This document shows positions 41,282 to 51,800 of a DNA stretch of 64,000 bases, piece after piece (the first letter of the stretch is position 1; each line of letters starts with the position of its first letter). Made by a program: the position numbers and the translations under genes. The DNA is taken from the NCBI RefSeq assembly GCF_009604385.1, contig NZ_WEGJ01000003.1, positions 248,001 to 312,000 on the forward strand, in the 5' to 3' direction. The notes under the pieces are model-generated. The model worked only from the letters and a program-made list of their open reading frames with translations, was not told the origin of the DNA and did no database searches. Source of the stretch: Streptomyces smaragdinus. GTDB taxonomy: Bacteria; Actinomycetota; Actinomycetes; Streptomycetales; Streptomycetaceae.

Positions 41282-42282
41282 CGCTGGACAAGGTGCGTCT
41301 CGGCCACGACGGGCCCGAGGTCGGGGTCCAGGGGCTGGGCTGTATGGGCATGAGCTTCGGTTACGGGCCGACCGACGCCGGTGAGGCGCTGGGCACCCTG
41401 AAGCGGGCGCTGGAGCTGGGCGTCACGCTCTACGACACGGCGGACATGTACGGGATCGGGGAGAACGAGAGGTTCCTCTCGCCGTTCGTCACCGCCCACC
41501 GGGACGAGATCACGATCGCCTCGAAGTTCGGCATCGAGCTCGACCCCGCGCGCCCGGAGTACCGCGGGACCCGCAACGACCGGGCGTACATCCGCCGGGC
41601 GATCGAGGGCAGTCTGTCGCGGCTGGGCGTCGAGACGATCGACCTGTACTACATGCACCGCCGCGACCCGGACGTCCCCATCGAGGAGACGGTGAGCTCC
41701 ATGGCGGAGCTGGTCCGCGAGGGCAAGGTCCGCCGGCTGGGCCTGAGCGAGGTCACCGGGCCGGAGCTGCGGGCCGCGTACCAGGTGCATCCGATCGCCG
41801 CGATCCAGTCGGAGTGGTCGGTGTTCAGCCGGGACGTGGAGCGCACGGCGGTGCCGGCGGCGGCGGAGCTGGGGGTGACGTTCGTGCCGTACTCCCCGCT
41901 GGGCCGGGGCTTCCTGACCGGGGCGGTCACCTCCACGCAGGGGCTGGCGGAGGGCGACTTCCGGCACTCCCAGCCGCGTTTCACCGGGGACAACGCGGCG
42001 AAGAACGCGGAGCTGCTGGCACCGCTGCGGCGGATCGCGGAGGTCCGCGGGCTGACGCCGGGGCAGGTGGCCCTGGCGTGGGTGCACCAGCGGGCGTCGG
42101 TGCACGGGCTGACCGTGGTGCCGATCCCGGGGACGCGGCGGCGCAGCCGGGTGGAGGAGAACACGGCGGCGGCGGCAGTGACGCTGACGGCGGACGAGCT
42201 GGCGCTGCTGGAGCCGATCGCGGGGCAGGTGTCCGGGGAGCGGTACGCGGACATGGGGCCGACGTCGGCGGGGCGGGAGTAG
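41278..42282 (+). CDS. Aldo/keto reductase
   Basis: The 334-residue TIM-barrel NADPH-dependent reductase has the catalytic set Asp and Tyr in TLYDTADMYG, Lys in ITIASKFGIEL, and His in YYMHRRDPDVPIEET. The cofactor-binding end VVPIPGTRRRSRVEENTAA is intact. It reduces aldehydes or ketones; the substrate is unknown. GTG 41278 overlaps the MerR stop (GTGA), so the two form one coupled operon under the MerR-type promoter. Confidence 0.95.
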   Translation: MTLDKVRLGHDGPEVGVQGLGCMGMSFGYGPTDAGEALGTLKRALELGVTLYDTADMYGIGENERFLSPFVTAHRDEITIASKFGIELDPARPEYRGTRNDRAYIRRAIEGSLSRLGVETIDLYYMHRRDPDVPIEETVSSMAELVREGKVRRLGLSEVTGPELRAAYQVHPIAAIQSEWSVFSRDVERTAVPAAAELGVTFVPYSPLGRGFLTGAVTSTQGLAEGDFRHSQPRFTGDNAAKNAELLAPLRRIAEVRGLTPGQVALAWVHQRASVHGLTVVPIPGTRRRSRVEENTAAAAVTLTADELALLEPIAGQVSGERYADMGPTSAGRE

Positions 42283-42347
42283 CCGCTCACACACCGGTCG
42301 CGGCGGCGCGGGTCAGGCCCTGGTCGCGGGTGTCCACGCGGGTCAGC

Positions 42348-42605
42348 CTACGGACGGATCACCGCGCGCCCGGCGTCGAGGTCCACCGTGCTGTGCCGGG
42401 GCGGGGCGCCGTCGCCCTCGTCGTCGCGCAGCTGCGACTGGCGTTCGCGCTGCTCCTGGACCTGGCGGCCGGAAGGGTGGAACACCTCGTCCAGGACCTG
42501 GAGATACGCGGCCCCCGCGCCGCGCGCGGTGCGGCGCCGGCGGGCGACGAGGAGGAAGAGCAGCACCCACAGGGCGCCGACGACGGTCGCTGAGGCCAGC
42601 AGCAC
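42348..42605 (-). CDS. DUF6191-like small membrane protein
   Basis: The 85-residue protein starts at GTG 42605. One transmembrane helix lies at residues 2-20 (LLASATVVGALWVLLFLLVA), followed by a basic stretch and a cytoplasmic tail containing VLDEVFHPSGRQVQEQRERQ. That pattern matches small Streptomyces proteins labelled DUF6191. Function unknown. It is divergent from the MOSC gene and ends 66 bp past the aldo/keto reductase stop on the other strand. Confidence 0.72.
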   Translation of the reverse strand: MLLASATVVGALWVLLFLLVARRRRTARGAGAAYLQVLDEVFHPSGRQVQEQRERQSQLRDDEGDGAPPRHSTVDLDAGRAVIRP

Positions 42606-42740
42606 GGTGCTCCTTCGGGTCGCGGATCCATCCGGTTCAACGGTCGGCGGGGGTCCGGGGTTCCGGGCGTAAAACCAGGTGAGGGGCGCTGCCCGGCGCC
42701 AGTACGCTCGGCGTCTGACCCCCGTACCGGAGAGGCCTCG

Positions 42741-43283
42741 ATGACCCCCGCCGTGACCGCCGTCAGCAGCAACGCCGTGTACTCCTTCGCCAAGCCCAAC
42801 CGGCCGTCCGTCACCCTCCTCGAAGGGCTCGGCGTCGAAGGGGACATCCACGCCGGGGTGACCGTCAAGCACCGTTCGCGGGTGGCCCGCGATCCCTCGC
42901 AGCCGAATCTGCGCCAGGTGCATCTGATCCCCGAGGAGCTCTTCGCCGAGCTCGGCGGACGCGGCTATCAGGTCGAGCCCGGGAACCTCGGGGAGAACGT
43001 GACCACCCGCGGGATCGACCTGTACGCGCTGCCCACCGGCACGCTGCTGCGCCTCGGCGCGGAGGCGGTCGTCGAGGTCACGGGGCTGCGCAACCCGTGC
43101 GCGCAGATCAACGGGCTCGGGGACGGGCTGATGAAGCAGCTCGTCGAACGGGCCGCCGACGGCACGGTCGTCCGCAGGGGCGGGATCATGGGCGTCGTAC
43201 GGACCGGCGGCGTCGTCCGCCCCGGGGACACGATCGGCGTGGAGCTGCCGGAGGGACCCCACGTGCCGCTCGCGCCGGTGTAG
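42741..43283 (+). CDS. MOSC domain protein
   Basis: The 180-residue protein is a stand-alone MOSC domain. The conserved cysteine lies in VEVTGLRNPCAQING near residue 120, and the motif GNLGENVTTRGIDLYALPTG precedes it. MOSC domains act on sulfur in molybdenum-cofactor-linked and amidoxime-reducing systems. A role in handling reduced nitrogen or sulfur compounds is possible; the nitrate reductase operon is in the same window but 5.6 kb away. The mutarotase gene follows after 44 bp. Confidence 0.92.
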   Translation: MTPAVTAVSSNAVYSFAKPNRPSVTLLEGLGVEGDIHAGVTVKHRSRVARDPSQPNLRQVHLIPEELFAELGGRGYQVEPGNLGENVTTRGIDLYALPTGTLLRLGAEAVVEVTGLRNPCAQINGLGDGLMKQLVERAADGTVVRRGGIMGVVRTGGVVRPGDTIGVELPEGPHVPLAPV

Positions 43284-43327
43284 GCCCTGGTCGCCGAGAT
43301 TGGTCTGAACCTCATAGAGTGACCTCC

Positions 43328-44377
43328 ATGATCTCCTCCGCCCCCTTCGGCGCGCTCGACGACGGTACGTCCATCGAGCGCTGGACCCTGGAAGCCGGGG
43401 GCACCCGGGTCGACGTGCTCACCTACGGGGGCGTCGTCCACCGCGTGCACACCCCGGACCGGGACGGACGCGAGGCGAACATCGCGCTGGGGTGGGCGGA
43501 CCTGGCCGGGTATCTCGCCAACCCCGGGCCCTACTTCGGCGCCGTCATCGGCCGGTACGCCAACCGCATCGCCGGCGCGTCCTTCACCCTCGACGGGCGG
43601 ACGTACAAGGTGCCCGCGAACGACGGGACCAACTGTCTGCACGGCGGCGACGGCGGCTTCGACAAGCGCGTCTGGGCCGCGGAGCCGGCCGGCGAGGCCG
43701 CGGTCACCCTGCGCCGGACGAGCCCCGACGGCGAGGAGGGCTTCCCCGGGACGCTCGACGTCGCCGTCACGTACACCGTCGGCGACGACGGGGCGCTGCG
43801 CATCGACTACACGGCGACGACCGACGCCCCCACCGTCGTCAGCCTCACCAACCACAGCTACTTCAACCTCGACGGCGAGGGCACGGGCAGCGCCGAGCAG
43901 CACACCCTGCGGGTGGCCGCCGACCGCTACACGCCGAACCTCCCGACCGGCTCCCCCACCGGCGAGCTCGCCCCGGTGGCGGACACCCCGTTCGACTTCC
44001 GCGAGGCGAAGCCCCTGGCCCGCGACCTGCGCTCGGGCCACCCGCAGCTGCTCACCGGCCACGGCTACGACCACAACCTGGTCCTCGACAAGGGCGTCAC
44101 CGAGACCCCCGTCGCGGTCGCGGAGCTGCGCTCCCCCGCCTCGGGCCGCACGCTGACGGTGTCGACGACGTCCCCGGGCCTGCAGCTCTACACCGGCAAC
44201 TCCTTCGACGGCGCCCTGCGCGGCACCTCGGGCCGCACGTACCGGCCCACGGACGGCGTCGCGCTGGAGACACAGCACTTCGCGGACTCCCCGAACCAGC
44301 CGCGGTTCCCGTCCACGGTCCTGCGGCCGGGCGAGGTCCACCGGGCGACGACGGTGTACGGGTTCGGGATCCGCTAG
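43328..44377 (+). CDS. Aldose 1-epimerase (galactose mutarotase-like)
   Basis: The 349-residue beta-sandwich enzyme interconverts alpha and beta sugar anomers. Catalytic and binding residues are in the usual motifs: FGAVIGRYANRIAGASF, the base/acid His in NHSYFNLDGEG, HGYDHNLVLDKG, and the late Glu in GVALETQHFADSPNQPRFPS. There is no signal peptide, so it is cytosolic. ATG 43328 is used. Its TAG stop overlaps the convergent oxidoreductase stop in the shared CTAG (44374-44377). Confidence 0.95.
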   Translation: MISSAPFGALDDGTSIERWTLEAGGTRVDVLTYGGVVHRVHTPDRDGREANIALGWADLAGYLANPGPYFGAVIGRYANRIAGASFTLDGRTYKVPANDGTNCLHGGDGGFDKRVWAAEPAGEAAVTLRRTSPDGEEGFPGTLDVAVTYTVGDDGALRIDYTATTDAPTVVSLTNHSYFNLDGEGTGSAEQHTLRVAADRYTPNLPTGSPTGELAPVADTPFDFREAKPLARDLRSGHPQLLTGHGYDHNLVLDKGVTETPVAVAELRSPASGRTLTVSTTSPGLQLYTGNSFDGALRGTSGRTYRPTDGVALETQHFADSPNQPRFPSTVLRPGEVHRATTVYGFGIR

Positions 44378-45390
44378 CCGTCGAGCCTCACGATCATCTT
44401 CCCGGTGTTGTCCCCGCGCAGGACGCCCAGGAAGGCCTCCAGGGTGTTCTCGATCCCCTCGACGACCGTCTCGCGGTGGATCAGCTCCCCGGACCGCAGC
44501 CAGCCGCCGACCTCCCGCAGGAATTGCGGCCGCAGCGCCGTGTGGTCGCCCACCAGCATCCCCTGGACGCGCAGCCGCTTGCCGATCAGCAGCGCGAGGT
44601 TGCGCGGGGCGGCCGGGGCCTCGGTGGCGTTGTACTGGGCGATCATGCCGCAGACGGTGACGCGGCCGTGCACCTTGAGGGAGCTGATCGCGGCCTCGAG
44701 GTGGTCGCCGCCGACGTTGTCGAAGTAGACGTCGATGCCGTCGGGCGCGGCGGCCTTGAGCTGGGCGCCCACGGGACCGTCCTTGTAGTTGAACGCCGCG
44801 TCGAACCCGTACTCCCCCGTCAGCGCCTCGACCTTCGCCGCGGACCCCGCGCTGCCGATGACCCGCGAGGCGCCCTTGAGCCGCGCGATCTGGCCGACCA
44901 GGCTGCCGACCGCGCCCGCCGCACCGGACACGAAGACGGCGTCCCCCTCCTGGAACGACGCCACCTCCACCAGCCCGGCGTAGGCGGTGAGCCCCGGCAT
45001 GCCGAGGACGCCGAGGTACGCCGGGAGCGGCGCCGCGTCCGGGTCCACCCGGGAGGCGTGGCGGGCGGGGACGGTGGCGTACTCGCGCCAGCCGAGGCCG
45101 TGCAGCACCTGGTCGCCGACCGTGAACGCCGGGTCGGCGGAGGCGACGACCTCGCCGACGGCGCCGCCGTCCATGGGCGCGTCCAGCCGGTACGGGGGGA
45201 CGTAGGACTTCACGTCGTTCATCCGGCCGCGCATGTACGGGTCGACGGACAGATACCGGTTGCGGACCAGGATCTCGCCCTCGGCGGGCTGCCGTACGGG
45301 CGACGCGACCAGCGCGAAGCCGTCGGGGGTGGGCACGCCGTGGGGGCGGGCGGTGAGGTGCCAGGCGCGGGATGTCTCGGGGATCGTCAT
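44374..45390 (-). CDS. NADP-dependent MDR oxidoreductase (CurA/leukotriene-type)
   Basis: The 338-residue protein has the MDR fold with the N-terminal signature SVDPYMRGRMND and the nucleotide loop VSGAAGAVGSLVGQIARLKG. Zinc ligands are absent, and VYFDNVGGDHLEAAI is typical of the curcumin/alkenal reductase branch. It reduces activated double bonds with NADPH. The stop shares CTAG with the mutarotase. It is divergent from the phosphatase gene. Confidence 0.94.
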   Translation of the reverse strand: MTIPETSRAWHLTARPHGVPTPDGFALVASPVRQPAEGEILVRNRYLSVDPYMRGRMNDVKSYVPPYRLDAPMDGGAVGEVVASADPAFTVGDQVLHGLGWREYATVPARHASRVDPDAAPLPAYLGVLGMPGLTAYAGLVEVASFQEGDAVFVSGAAGAVGSLVGQIARLKGASRVIGSAGSAAKVEALTGEYGFDAAFNYKDGPVGAQLKAAAPDGIDVYFDNVGGDHLEAAISSLKVHGRVTVCGMIAQYNATEAPAAPRNLALLIGKRLRVQGMLVGDHTALRPQFLREVGGWLRSGELIHRETVVEGIENTLEAFLGVLRGDNTGKMIVRLDG

Positions 45391-45459
45391 GGCGTCAATC
45401 TTTCACGGCCCGACGGCCTCTGAGCTGCGCGGGTGGGAGTCAGGGGCGACAGTGGACGG

Positions 45460-47526
45460 GTGAGTGACGTGTCTCCCGCCGCCGTGCCGGAGCTGCCCGG
45501 CGGCTGGGCAGACCCCGAGCTGCGGCGTGCGCTGGCGCTGAATCGCATGGGGTCGTTTGTCTGGGAGCTGGCGTCCGGGCAGATGCGCATGGACGCCGAG
45601 GGACTGGACGTCTTCGATCTCACGCCGGAGGAGTTCGACGGCCGCCCGGAGGGGCTGGCGCCGCGGGTGCCGGCGTCGGAGGGTGCCCGGATGGACGCCG
45701 TGGTGTCCCGGGCGCTGAAGGACGGCTCCACGTCGTACGGGGGGTACTTCCGGGTGCGGCTGCGCGACGGCACGCTGCGCTGGACGCACACCCAGGGCGC
45801 CATCCAGCGCGACGACGACGGCCGGCCGCAGCGGATCGTGGGCATCGTCCGCGACGCGACGCTGGAGCTCACGTACTCCGCCGCCCAGCTGCGGCTGGAC
45901 CAGGAGCGGGCCCGGCAGACGTCGGTCGTGGAGTCCACGACGGCGGCGCTGGCGAGCGCCCGGACCGTGGGCGAGGTGATCGACGTGCTGGACGGGCCGG
46001 AGGGCCTGCAGCGGCTGGGCGCCAGCAACGTGATCATGGGGCGGGTGGAGTCCGGGCACATCAAGCTGGTCGCGGAGGGACAGGCGGGCAGTTACGCGGA
46101 CGGCACCGAGTTCAGCCGGGTCACGGACCCGTTCCCGATGAGCGAGGTCGTACGGACCCTGCGCCCGCTGTTCGTCCTGTCGCGGGCGGAGTTCCGGCGC
46201 CGCTACCCGCGGCTGTGGCCGTACATCGAGCCGCTGGACATCGACTCCGGCGCGTACCTCCCGCTCATCGCGCAGGGGCAGGCGATCGGGGCGCTCGGGC
46301 TGTTCTACCGGGGCAAGTCCGTCTTCACGCCGGAGGACCGCAATCTGCTGATCGCGCTGAGCGGCACCATCGCGCAGAGCCTGCAGCGGGCCATGCTCTT
46401 CGACCAGGAGCACGATCTGGCGGAGGACCTGCAGCGGGCGATGCTCCCGCGGCGGATCCCGTCGCTGCCGGGCGCGGAGATCGCGGTGCGCTACCGGTCG
46501 GCGGGCAACGGGCGGGACATCGGGGGCGACTGGTACGACGTGATCCCGCTGCCGAACGGGCGGGTCGCGGCGGTGATCGGCGACGTGCAGGGGCACGACA
46601 CGCACGCCGCGTCCGTGATGGGGCAGCTGCGGATCGTGCTGCGGGCGTACGCGGCGGAGGGGCACTCGCCGGGGACGGTGATCGCGCGGGCGTCGGTGTT
46701 CCTGCACGAGCTGGACACCGAACGGTTCGCCACCTGCTGCTACGTGGAGGCCGATCTGGAGTCGGGGGCGCTGCGGATCGTCCGGGCGGGGCACGTCGAC
46801 CCGCTGGTCCGGGGCGCGGACGGCGTCGCGCGCTGGCTGTCCGTACCGGGCGGGCTGCCGCTGGGGCTGTCGGCGGACTTCGACCGGCTGGAGTATCCGG
46901 TGACCCGGATCGACCTGGCGGCCGGGGACGCGATGCTGCTGTGCACGGACGGGATGCTGGAGCGGTCGGAGGTCGGGCTGGACGAGGGGATGCGGGTCTT
47001 CGCGGAACTCGTCGCCGCCGGCCCGGACGACCTCGCGGGGCTGGCCGACCGGCTGCTGGACGAGCTGGCCGCGTGCGGGGCGGAGGACGACATGGCGGTC
47101 CTGGCGCTGCGCCGCTCGGGCCGGCCCCCGGCGGCCGACACCGGCGGGCGGCTCACCCAGCACATCGGCCCCGCCGACCCGGAGGGCCTGTCGGCGGGGC
47201 GGCACATGATCCGGGCGGCGGTACGGGCGTGGGGCGCCGGGGAGCGGTCGGACGAGGTCGAGCTGGTCGCCGACGAGCTGGTCACGAACGGTCTGCTGCA
47301 CACCGACGGCCCGGTGGTCGTCACGGCGCGGATGCTCACCGCGCCGCGCTCCCGTATCCGGATCGAGGTGGCGGACGAGTCCAGCACGATGCCCCGCCGC
47401 CGCGACCCCGGCGAGGCGGGCGTCTCGGGCCGCGGTCTGCTGCTCGTCGACCGGCTGACGGACGCGTGGGGGGTGGAGGCCCGGGGGTCGGGGAAGGTGG
47501 TGTGGTCCGAGTTCGACCTCGGGTGA
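45460..47526 (+). CDS. PP2C-type phosphatase (SpoIIE) with PAS, GAF and ATP-binding domains
   Basis: The 688-residue protein, from GTG 45460 (in-frame GTG 45433 possible), has a PAS domain at about 25-140 (VWELASGQMRMDAEGLDVFD; WTHTQGAIQRDDDGRPQRIVG, given here as parts). A GAF domain follows at about 160-310. The SpoIIE PP2C domain at about 330-560 has the metal motifs GNGRDIGGDWYDV and the final CGAEDDMAVLAL. An anti-sigma-type HATPase domain lies at about 575-685 (ELVADELVTNGLLHT). It probably controls a sigma factor through partner-switching. Confidence 0.93.
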   Translation: MSDVSPAAVPELPGGWADPELRRALALNRMGSFVWELASGQMRMDAEGLDVFDLTPEEFDGRPEGLAPRVPASEGARMDAVVSRALKDGSTSYGGYFRVRLRDGTLRWTHTQGAIQRDDDGRPQRIVGIVRDATLELTYSAAQLRLDQERARQTSVVESTTAALASARTVGEVIDVLDGPEGLQRLGASNVIMGRVESGHIKLVAEGQAGSYADGTEFSRVTDPFPMSEVVRTLRPLFVLSRAEFRRRYPRLWPYIEPLDIDSGAYLPLIAQGQAIGALGLFYRGKSVFTPEDRNLLIALSGTIAQSLQRAMLFDQEHDLAEDLQRAMLPRRIPSLPGAEIAVRYRSAGNGRDIGGDWYDVIPLPNGRVAAVIGDVQGHDTHAASVMGQLRIVLRAYAAEGHSPGTVIARASVFLHELDTERFATCCYVEADLESGALRIVRAGHVDPLVRGADGVARWLSVPGGLPLGLSADFDRLEYPVTRIDLAAGDAMLLCTDGMLERSEVGLDEGMRVFAELVAAGPDDLAGLADRLLDELAACGAEDDMAVLALRRSGRPPAADTGGRLTQHIGPADPEGLSAGRHMIRAAVRAWGAGERSDEVELVADELVTNGLLHTDGPVVVTARMLTAPRSRIRIEVADESSTMPRRRDPGEAGVSGRGLLLVDRLTDAWGVEARGSGKVVWSEFDLG

Positions 47527-47530
47527 GCGC

Positions 47531-48640
47531 TCAGGGCCTGATCCCTCTCGTCCGCAGCCACGGCTCCGGGTCGATGCCCGAGCCGAACTCCGGGGTCGCC
47601 CGGACCTCGAAGTGCAGGTGCGGGCCCGTGGAGTTGCCCGTGGTGCCGGCGAGGCCGATGTGCTGGCCGGGGAAGACGCGTTCGCCGGGGTAGGCCTCGA
47701 TGCGGGAGAGGTGGGCGTAGAAGGTGAAGTAGCCGTCGTCGTGCCGGATCGTCACGGAGTTGCCGAAGGCGCCGTCGCAGCCCAGCTCGTAGACCGTGCC
47801 GAAGCCCACGCTGCGGACCGGGCGGCCCTCCGGGACCGCGAAGTCCAGGCCGGAGTGCAGACTCCCCCAGTGTTCGCCCGTCTGTCCGAAGCGCGAGGTG
47901 ATCTCGTACTTGTTGACCGGCACCCGCCATTTGCGGGCGACGAACGGCTTGCCGTCCGCCGTGTCCTCGCCGCCGTTCATGGCGAACGGGACGGCGGAGC
48001 GGAACTCCGTGCAGCCGGCGCCCCGGACGCGGTGCTGCGACTCCTGCAGCTTCTCCAGCTGCGCCTGGGCCCGGACGAGCTTGGCCTCGAGGGCCTTCTT
48101 CGCCCGACCCTGGAGGTACAGCTCGTGGTCGAGCTCGAGCTTGGCCTGCGCGGCGCGCGCCTGCTCCGCCTCCAGCCGGTCCTGGGCCCGCTGGGTCTGG
48201 TGCATCAGCAGCCCGGCGGCGTGCTCGCCCTTGTCGGCGAGGTAGACGCGGTCGAGGAACTCGGCGGGGTTGGAGGAGAGCATGAACTGGGCGGTGGGGG
48301 TCAGGGAGGCGTCGCCGCCGCTGCGGTACTGCATGGCGGCGATCCGGCCGAGCCGCGCCCGCAGCTCGGTGACCTTGCGCTGCTGGTCGCGGACCTGCCG
48401 GCCGAGGCGCTCGATCCTGCGCTGCTGGCGGCCGACGGCCTTCTTCGCGGCCTCGTACCGCTGGGTGGTGCGGCCGGCGTCGGCGAAGAGCGCGTCGACC
48501 TCGCGGCGGGCGGTCCGCAGGCTGTTCTTGTCGTCGCCGCCGGGCGCGGCGGTGGGCACCGGCTGGGCGGTCGCGGCCTGGACCGACACCGCCAGACACA
48601 GGGCGGTCGCGGTTCCGGTTCGTGTGACAATTCGTCGCAT
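47531..48640 (-). CDS. Secreted M23 metallopeptidase with N-terminal coiled coil
   Basis: The 369-residue protein has a Sec signal peptide to about residue 27 (ATALCLAVSVQAATA). A long coiled coil follows at about residues 45-215, and an M23 domain at about 235-360, with zinc ligands in HSGLDFAVPEGRPV and HLHF (GPHLHFEVRA). This layout fits a cell-wall DD/LD-endopeptidase or an EnvC/NlpD-like activator of amidases at the septum. It is divergent from the narGHJIK operon. Confidence 0.94.
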   Translation of the reverse strand: MRRIVTRTGTATALCLAVSVQAATAQPVPTAAPGGDDKNSLRTARREVDALFADAGRTTQRYEAAKKAVGRQQRRIERLGRQVRDQQRKVTELRARLGRIAAMQYRSGGDASLTPTAQFMLSSNPAEFLDRVYLADKGEHAAGLLMHQTQRAQDRLEAEQARAAQAKLELDHELYLQGRAKKALEAKLVRAQAQLEKLQESQHRVRGAGCTEFRSAVPFAMNGGEDTADGKPFVARKWRVPVNKYEITSRFGQTGEHWGSLHSGLDFAVPEGRPVRSVGFGTVYELGCDGAFGNSVTIRHDDGYFTFYAHLSRIEAYPGERVFPGQHIGLAGTTGNSTGPHLHFEVRATPEFGSGIDPEPWLRTRGIRP

Positions 48641-48681
48641 TGGCTGATCGTTTCGCGACACGTGGGCGATACGCCGCCAAC

Positions 48682-48698
48682 ACACCGTGACACGGTGT
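48682..48698. promoter_or_regulatory. Perfect palindrome ACACCGTG-A-CACGGTGT
   Basis: A perfect 8-1-8 inverted repeat in the 250-bp gap between the divergent M23 peptidase gene (start 48640) and narG (start 48891). It is 42 bp from the first and about 190 bp from the second, so it more likely regulates the peptidase gene. Confidence 0.55.
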
Positions 48699-48890
48699 AT
48701 GTCCGCCCGTCCGGCGGACCGTCGATCGCCGACTACGCGCAGGTCAGCGTATCGCTACGGGGCGTGGGCAGCCGTCACCCCATTGGCCCTCCCGGACCGG
48801 TGCACGGGACCGTACGGCCCTTAACTGGTCTGTACCGGCTCGCGGAGAGTGTGCCAGCGACCATGCAATGCCACCGATGACGGAGGACCC

Positions 48891-51800
48891 ATGGCGGGAA
48901 TCGACGGCACAGCGAGCGAGCTGCTGCTGCGTACCGGCCGCTTCTTCACGCGCGGCGACATTTCCCCCGATCTTCGCAGCGTGACCAAGACCGGGGGCCG
49001 GGACGGGGACGTCTTCTACCGGGACCGCTGGAGCCACGACAAGGTCGTCAACTCGACCCACGGGGTGAACTGCACCGGCTCCTGCCGCTGGAAGGTGTAC
49101 GTCAAGGACGGGATCATCACCTGGGAGACCCAGCAGACGGACTATCCGTCGGTGGGCCCCGACAGCCCGGAGTACGAGCCGCGCGGCTGTCCGCGCGGCG
49201 CCGCGTTCTCCTGGTACACGTACTCGCCGACGCGGGTGCGTTATCCCTATGTCCGCGGCGTGCTGCTCGACCTGTACCGCGAGGCGAAGCAGCGCCTCGG
49301 CGACCCGGTGCGGGCCTGGGCGGACATCCAGGGCGATCCGGAGCGGCGGCGCGCCTACCAGCGGGCGCGCGGCAAGGGCGGGCTGGTGCGCGCCTCCTGG
49401 GACGAGGCCGTGGAGATGGTGGCCGCCGCGCATGTGCACACGATCCGGGTGTGGGGCCCGGACCGGGTGGCGGGGTTCTCGCCGATCCCGGCGATGTCGA
49501 TGGTGTCGCACGCGGCCGGGGCCCGGTTCATGTCGCTGATCGGCGCGCCGATGCTGTCGTTCTACGACTGGTACGCGGACCTCCCGGTCGCCTCGCCGCA
49601 GGTCTTCGGCGACCAGACGGACGTACCGGAGTCGGGCGACTGGTGGGACGCCGCGTATCTGATGATGTGGGGCTCCAACGTCCCCGTGACCCGTACGCCC
49701 GACGCGCACTGGATGGCCGAGGCCCGCTACCGGGGGCAGAAGGTCGTCGTGGTGTCCCCCGACTACGCGGACAACACGAAGTTCGCCGACGAGTGGATGC
49801 ACCCGCACCCGGGGACGGACGGGGCGCTCGCGCTGGCGATGGGGCACGTGATCCTGCGCGAGTGCTTCGTGGAGCGGCAGGTGCCGTTCTTCGTGGACTA
49901 CGTACGGAAGTTCACCGACCTGCCGTTCCTGGTGACGCTGACGGAGCGGGACGGCGCGTACGTACCGGCGAAGTTCCTGCGGGCCTCCGACCTGGGGGAC
50001 GGCGGGGAGGGCGCCGAGTGGAAGACGGTCGTCCTCGACGGGAACACCGGGCGGCCGGTGGTGCCGAACGGCTCGCTGGGGTTCCGCTGGACGGACTCCG
50101 GCAAGGGCAGGTGGAATCTGGACCTCGGCGACACCGTGCCGCGCCTGTCCCTGTACGGGGCGGACGAGGCGTCCGGCGTTCCGGTGCTGCTCCCCCGTTT
50201 CGACACCGAGGGCGGTGAGCACGGCCAGGGCCGCGGCGACACCGTGACCCGGGGCGTGCCGGCGATGCGGACGGCGGACGGGCGGCTGGTGGCCACGGTG
50301 TTCGACCTGATGCTCGCCCAGTACGGGGTGGGGCGCGAGGGGCTGCCCGGTCAGTGGCCGGCGGGGTACGAGGACGCGTCGACGCCGGGGACGCCGGCGT
50401 GGCAGGAGGAGCACACCTCGGTGCCGGCGGCGCAGGCGGTGCGCATCGCGCGCGAGTTCGCCCGTACGGCGGAGAAGTCCGAGGGGCGGTGCATGATCCT
50501 GATGGGGGCGGGGACGAACCACTGGTTCCACTCCGAGACCATCTACCGCGCTTTTCTGGCCCTGCTCACCCTCACCGGCTGCCAGGGCCGCAACGGCGGC
50601 GGCTGGGCGCACTACGTGGGCCAGGAGAAATGCCGTCCGGCGACCGGCTGGGCGACGCTGGCCGCGGCGAACGACTGGTCGCGGCCGCCGCGGCAGATGA
50701 TCGGCACCGCGTACTGGTTCACCAACACCGACCAGTGGCGCTACGACACCTTCCACGCCGACGTGCTGTCCTCCCCCCTGGGCGAGGGCCGCTTCACCGG
50801 CATGACGGGCGCCGACTGCCTGGCCCAGTCGGCCCGCGCCGGGTGGATGCCGTCGTACCCGACGTTCAACCGCAACCCCCTGGACCTGGGCGCGGTGGAC
50901 GACCCGGTGGCGTTCGCCGTCGAGGAGCTGAAGGCCGGGCGCCTGGGCTTCGCCTGCGAGGACCCGGACGCGGAGGAGAACTGGCCGCGCGTGCTCACGC
51001 TGTGGCGGGCCAATCTGCTGGGGTCCTCCGCGAAGGGCGCCGAGTACTTCCAGAAGCACCTCCTGGGCACCCAGTCCTCGGTGACCGCCCGCGAGTCGTC
51101 GCCCGAGACCCGCCCGCGGGACGTGAAGTGGCGCGACGAGGCGCCCGAGGGCAAGCTCGACCTGCTGCTGTCGATGGACTTCCGCATGACGTCCTCGACG
51201 CTGCTGTCGGACGTGGTGCTCCCGGCCGCCACCTGGTACGAGAAGCACGACCTGTCGTCCACCGACATGCACCCGTACGTGCACTCCTTCACCCCCGCGG
51301 TGAACCCGCCGTGGCAGGCCCGTACGGACTTCGACGCGTTCAACGCCATCGCCGCCTGCTTCTCGGATCTGGCCGGGGAGCACCTCGGCGTCCGCCGCGA
51401 CCTGGTCGCCACCGCCCTCCAGCACGACACCCCGGGGGAAACCGCCCAGCCCGGCGGCGTGGCGCTGGACTGGCGGGCGGGCGAGTGCGAGCCCATCCCC
51501 GGCAGGACGATGCCGCAGCTCACGGTGGTGGAGCGGGACTACACGGCGATCGCCGACAAGATGACCACCCTCGGCCCGCTCGCCGAACGCCTCGGCCTCC
51601 CGGCGAAGGGCATCGCCCTGCACCCCGACGAGGAGATCGGCAAGCTCGCCCACCTCAACGGCACCAAGACCGGCGGCCCCGCCGACGGACGGCCGCTGCT
51701 GGACACCGCGGTCAAGGCCTGCAACACCATCCTGGCCCTGTCCGGCACCACCAACGGCCGGCTGGCGACCCAGGGCTTCCGCACCCTGGAGGAGCGCGTC

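Noticed and set aside
42284..42347. Possible terminator between the aldo/keto reductase and DUF6191 genes
   Set aside because: No stem longer than a few base pairs could be drawn with confidence.
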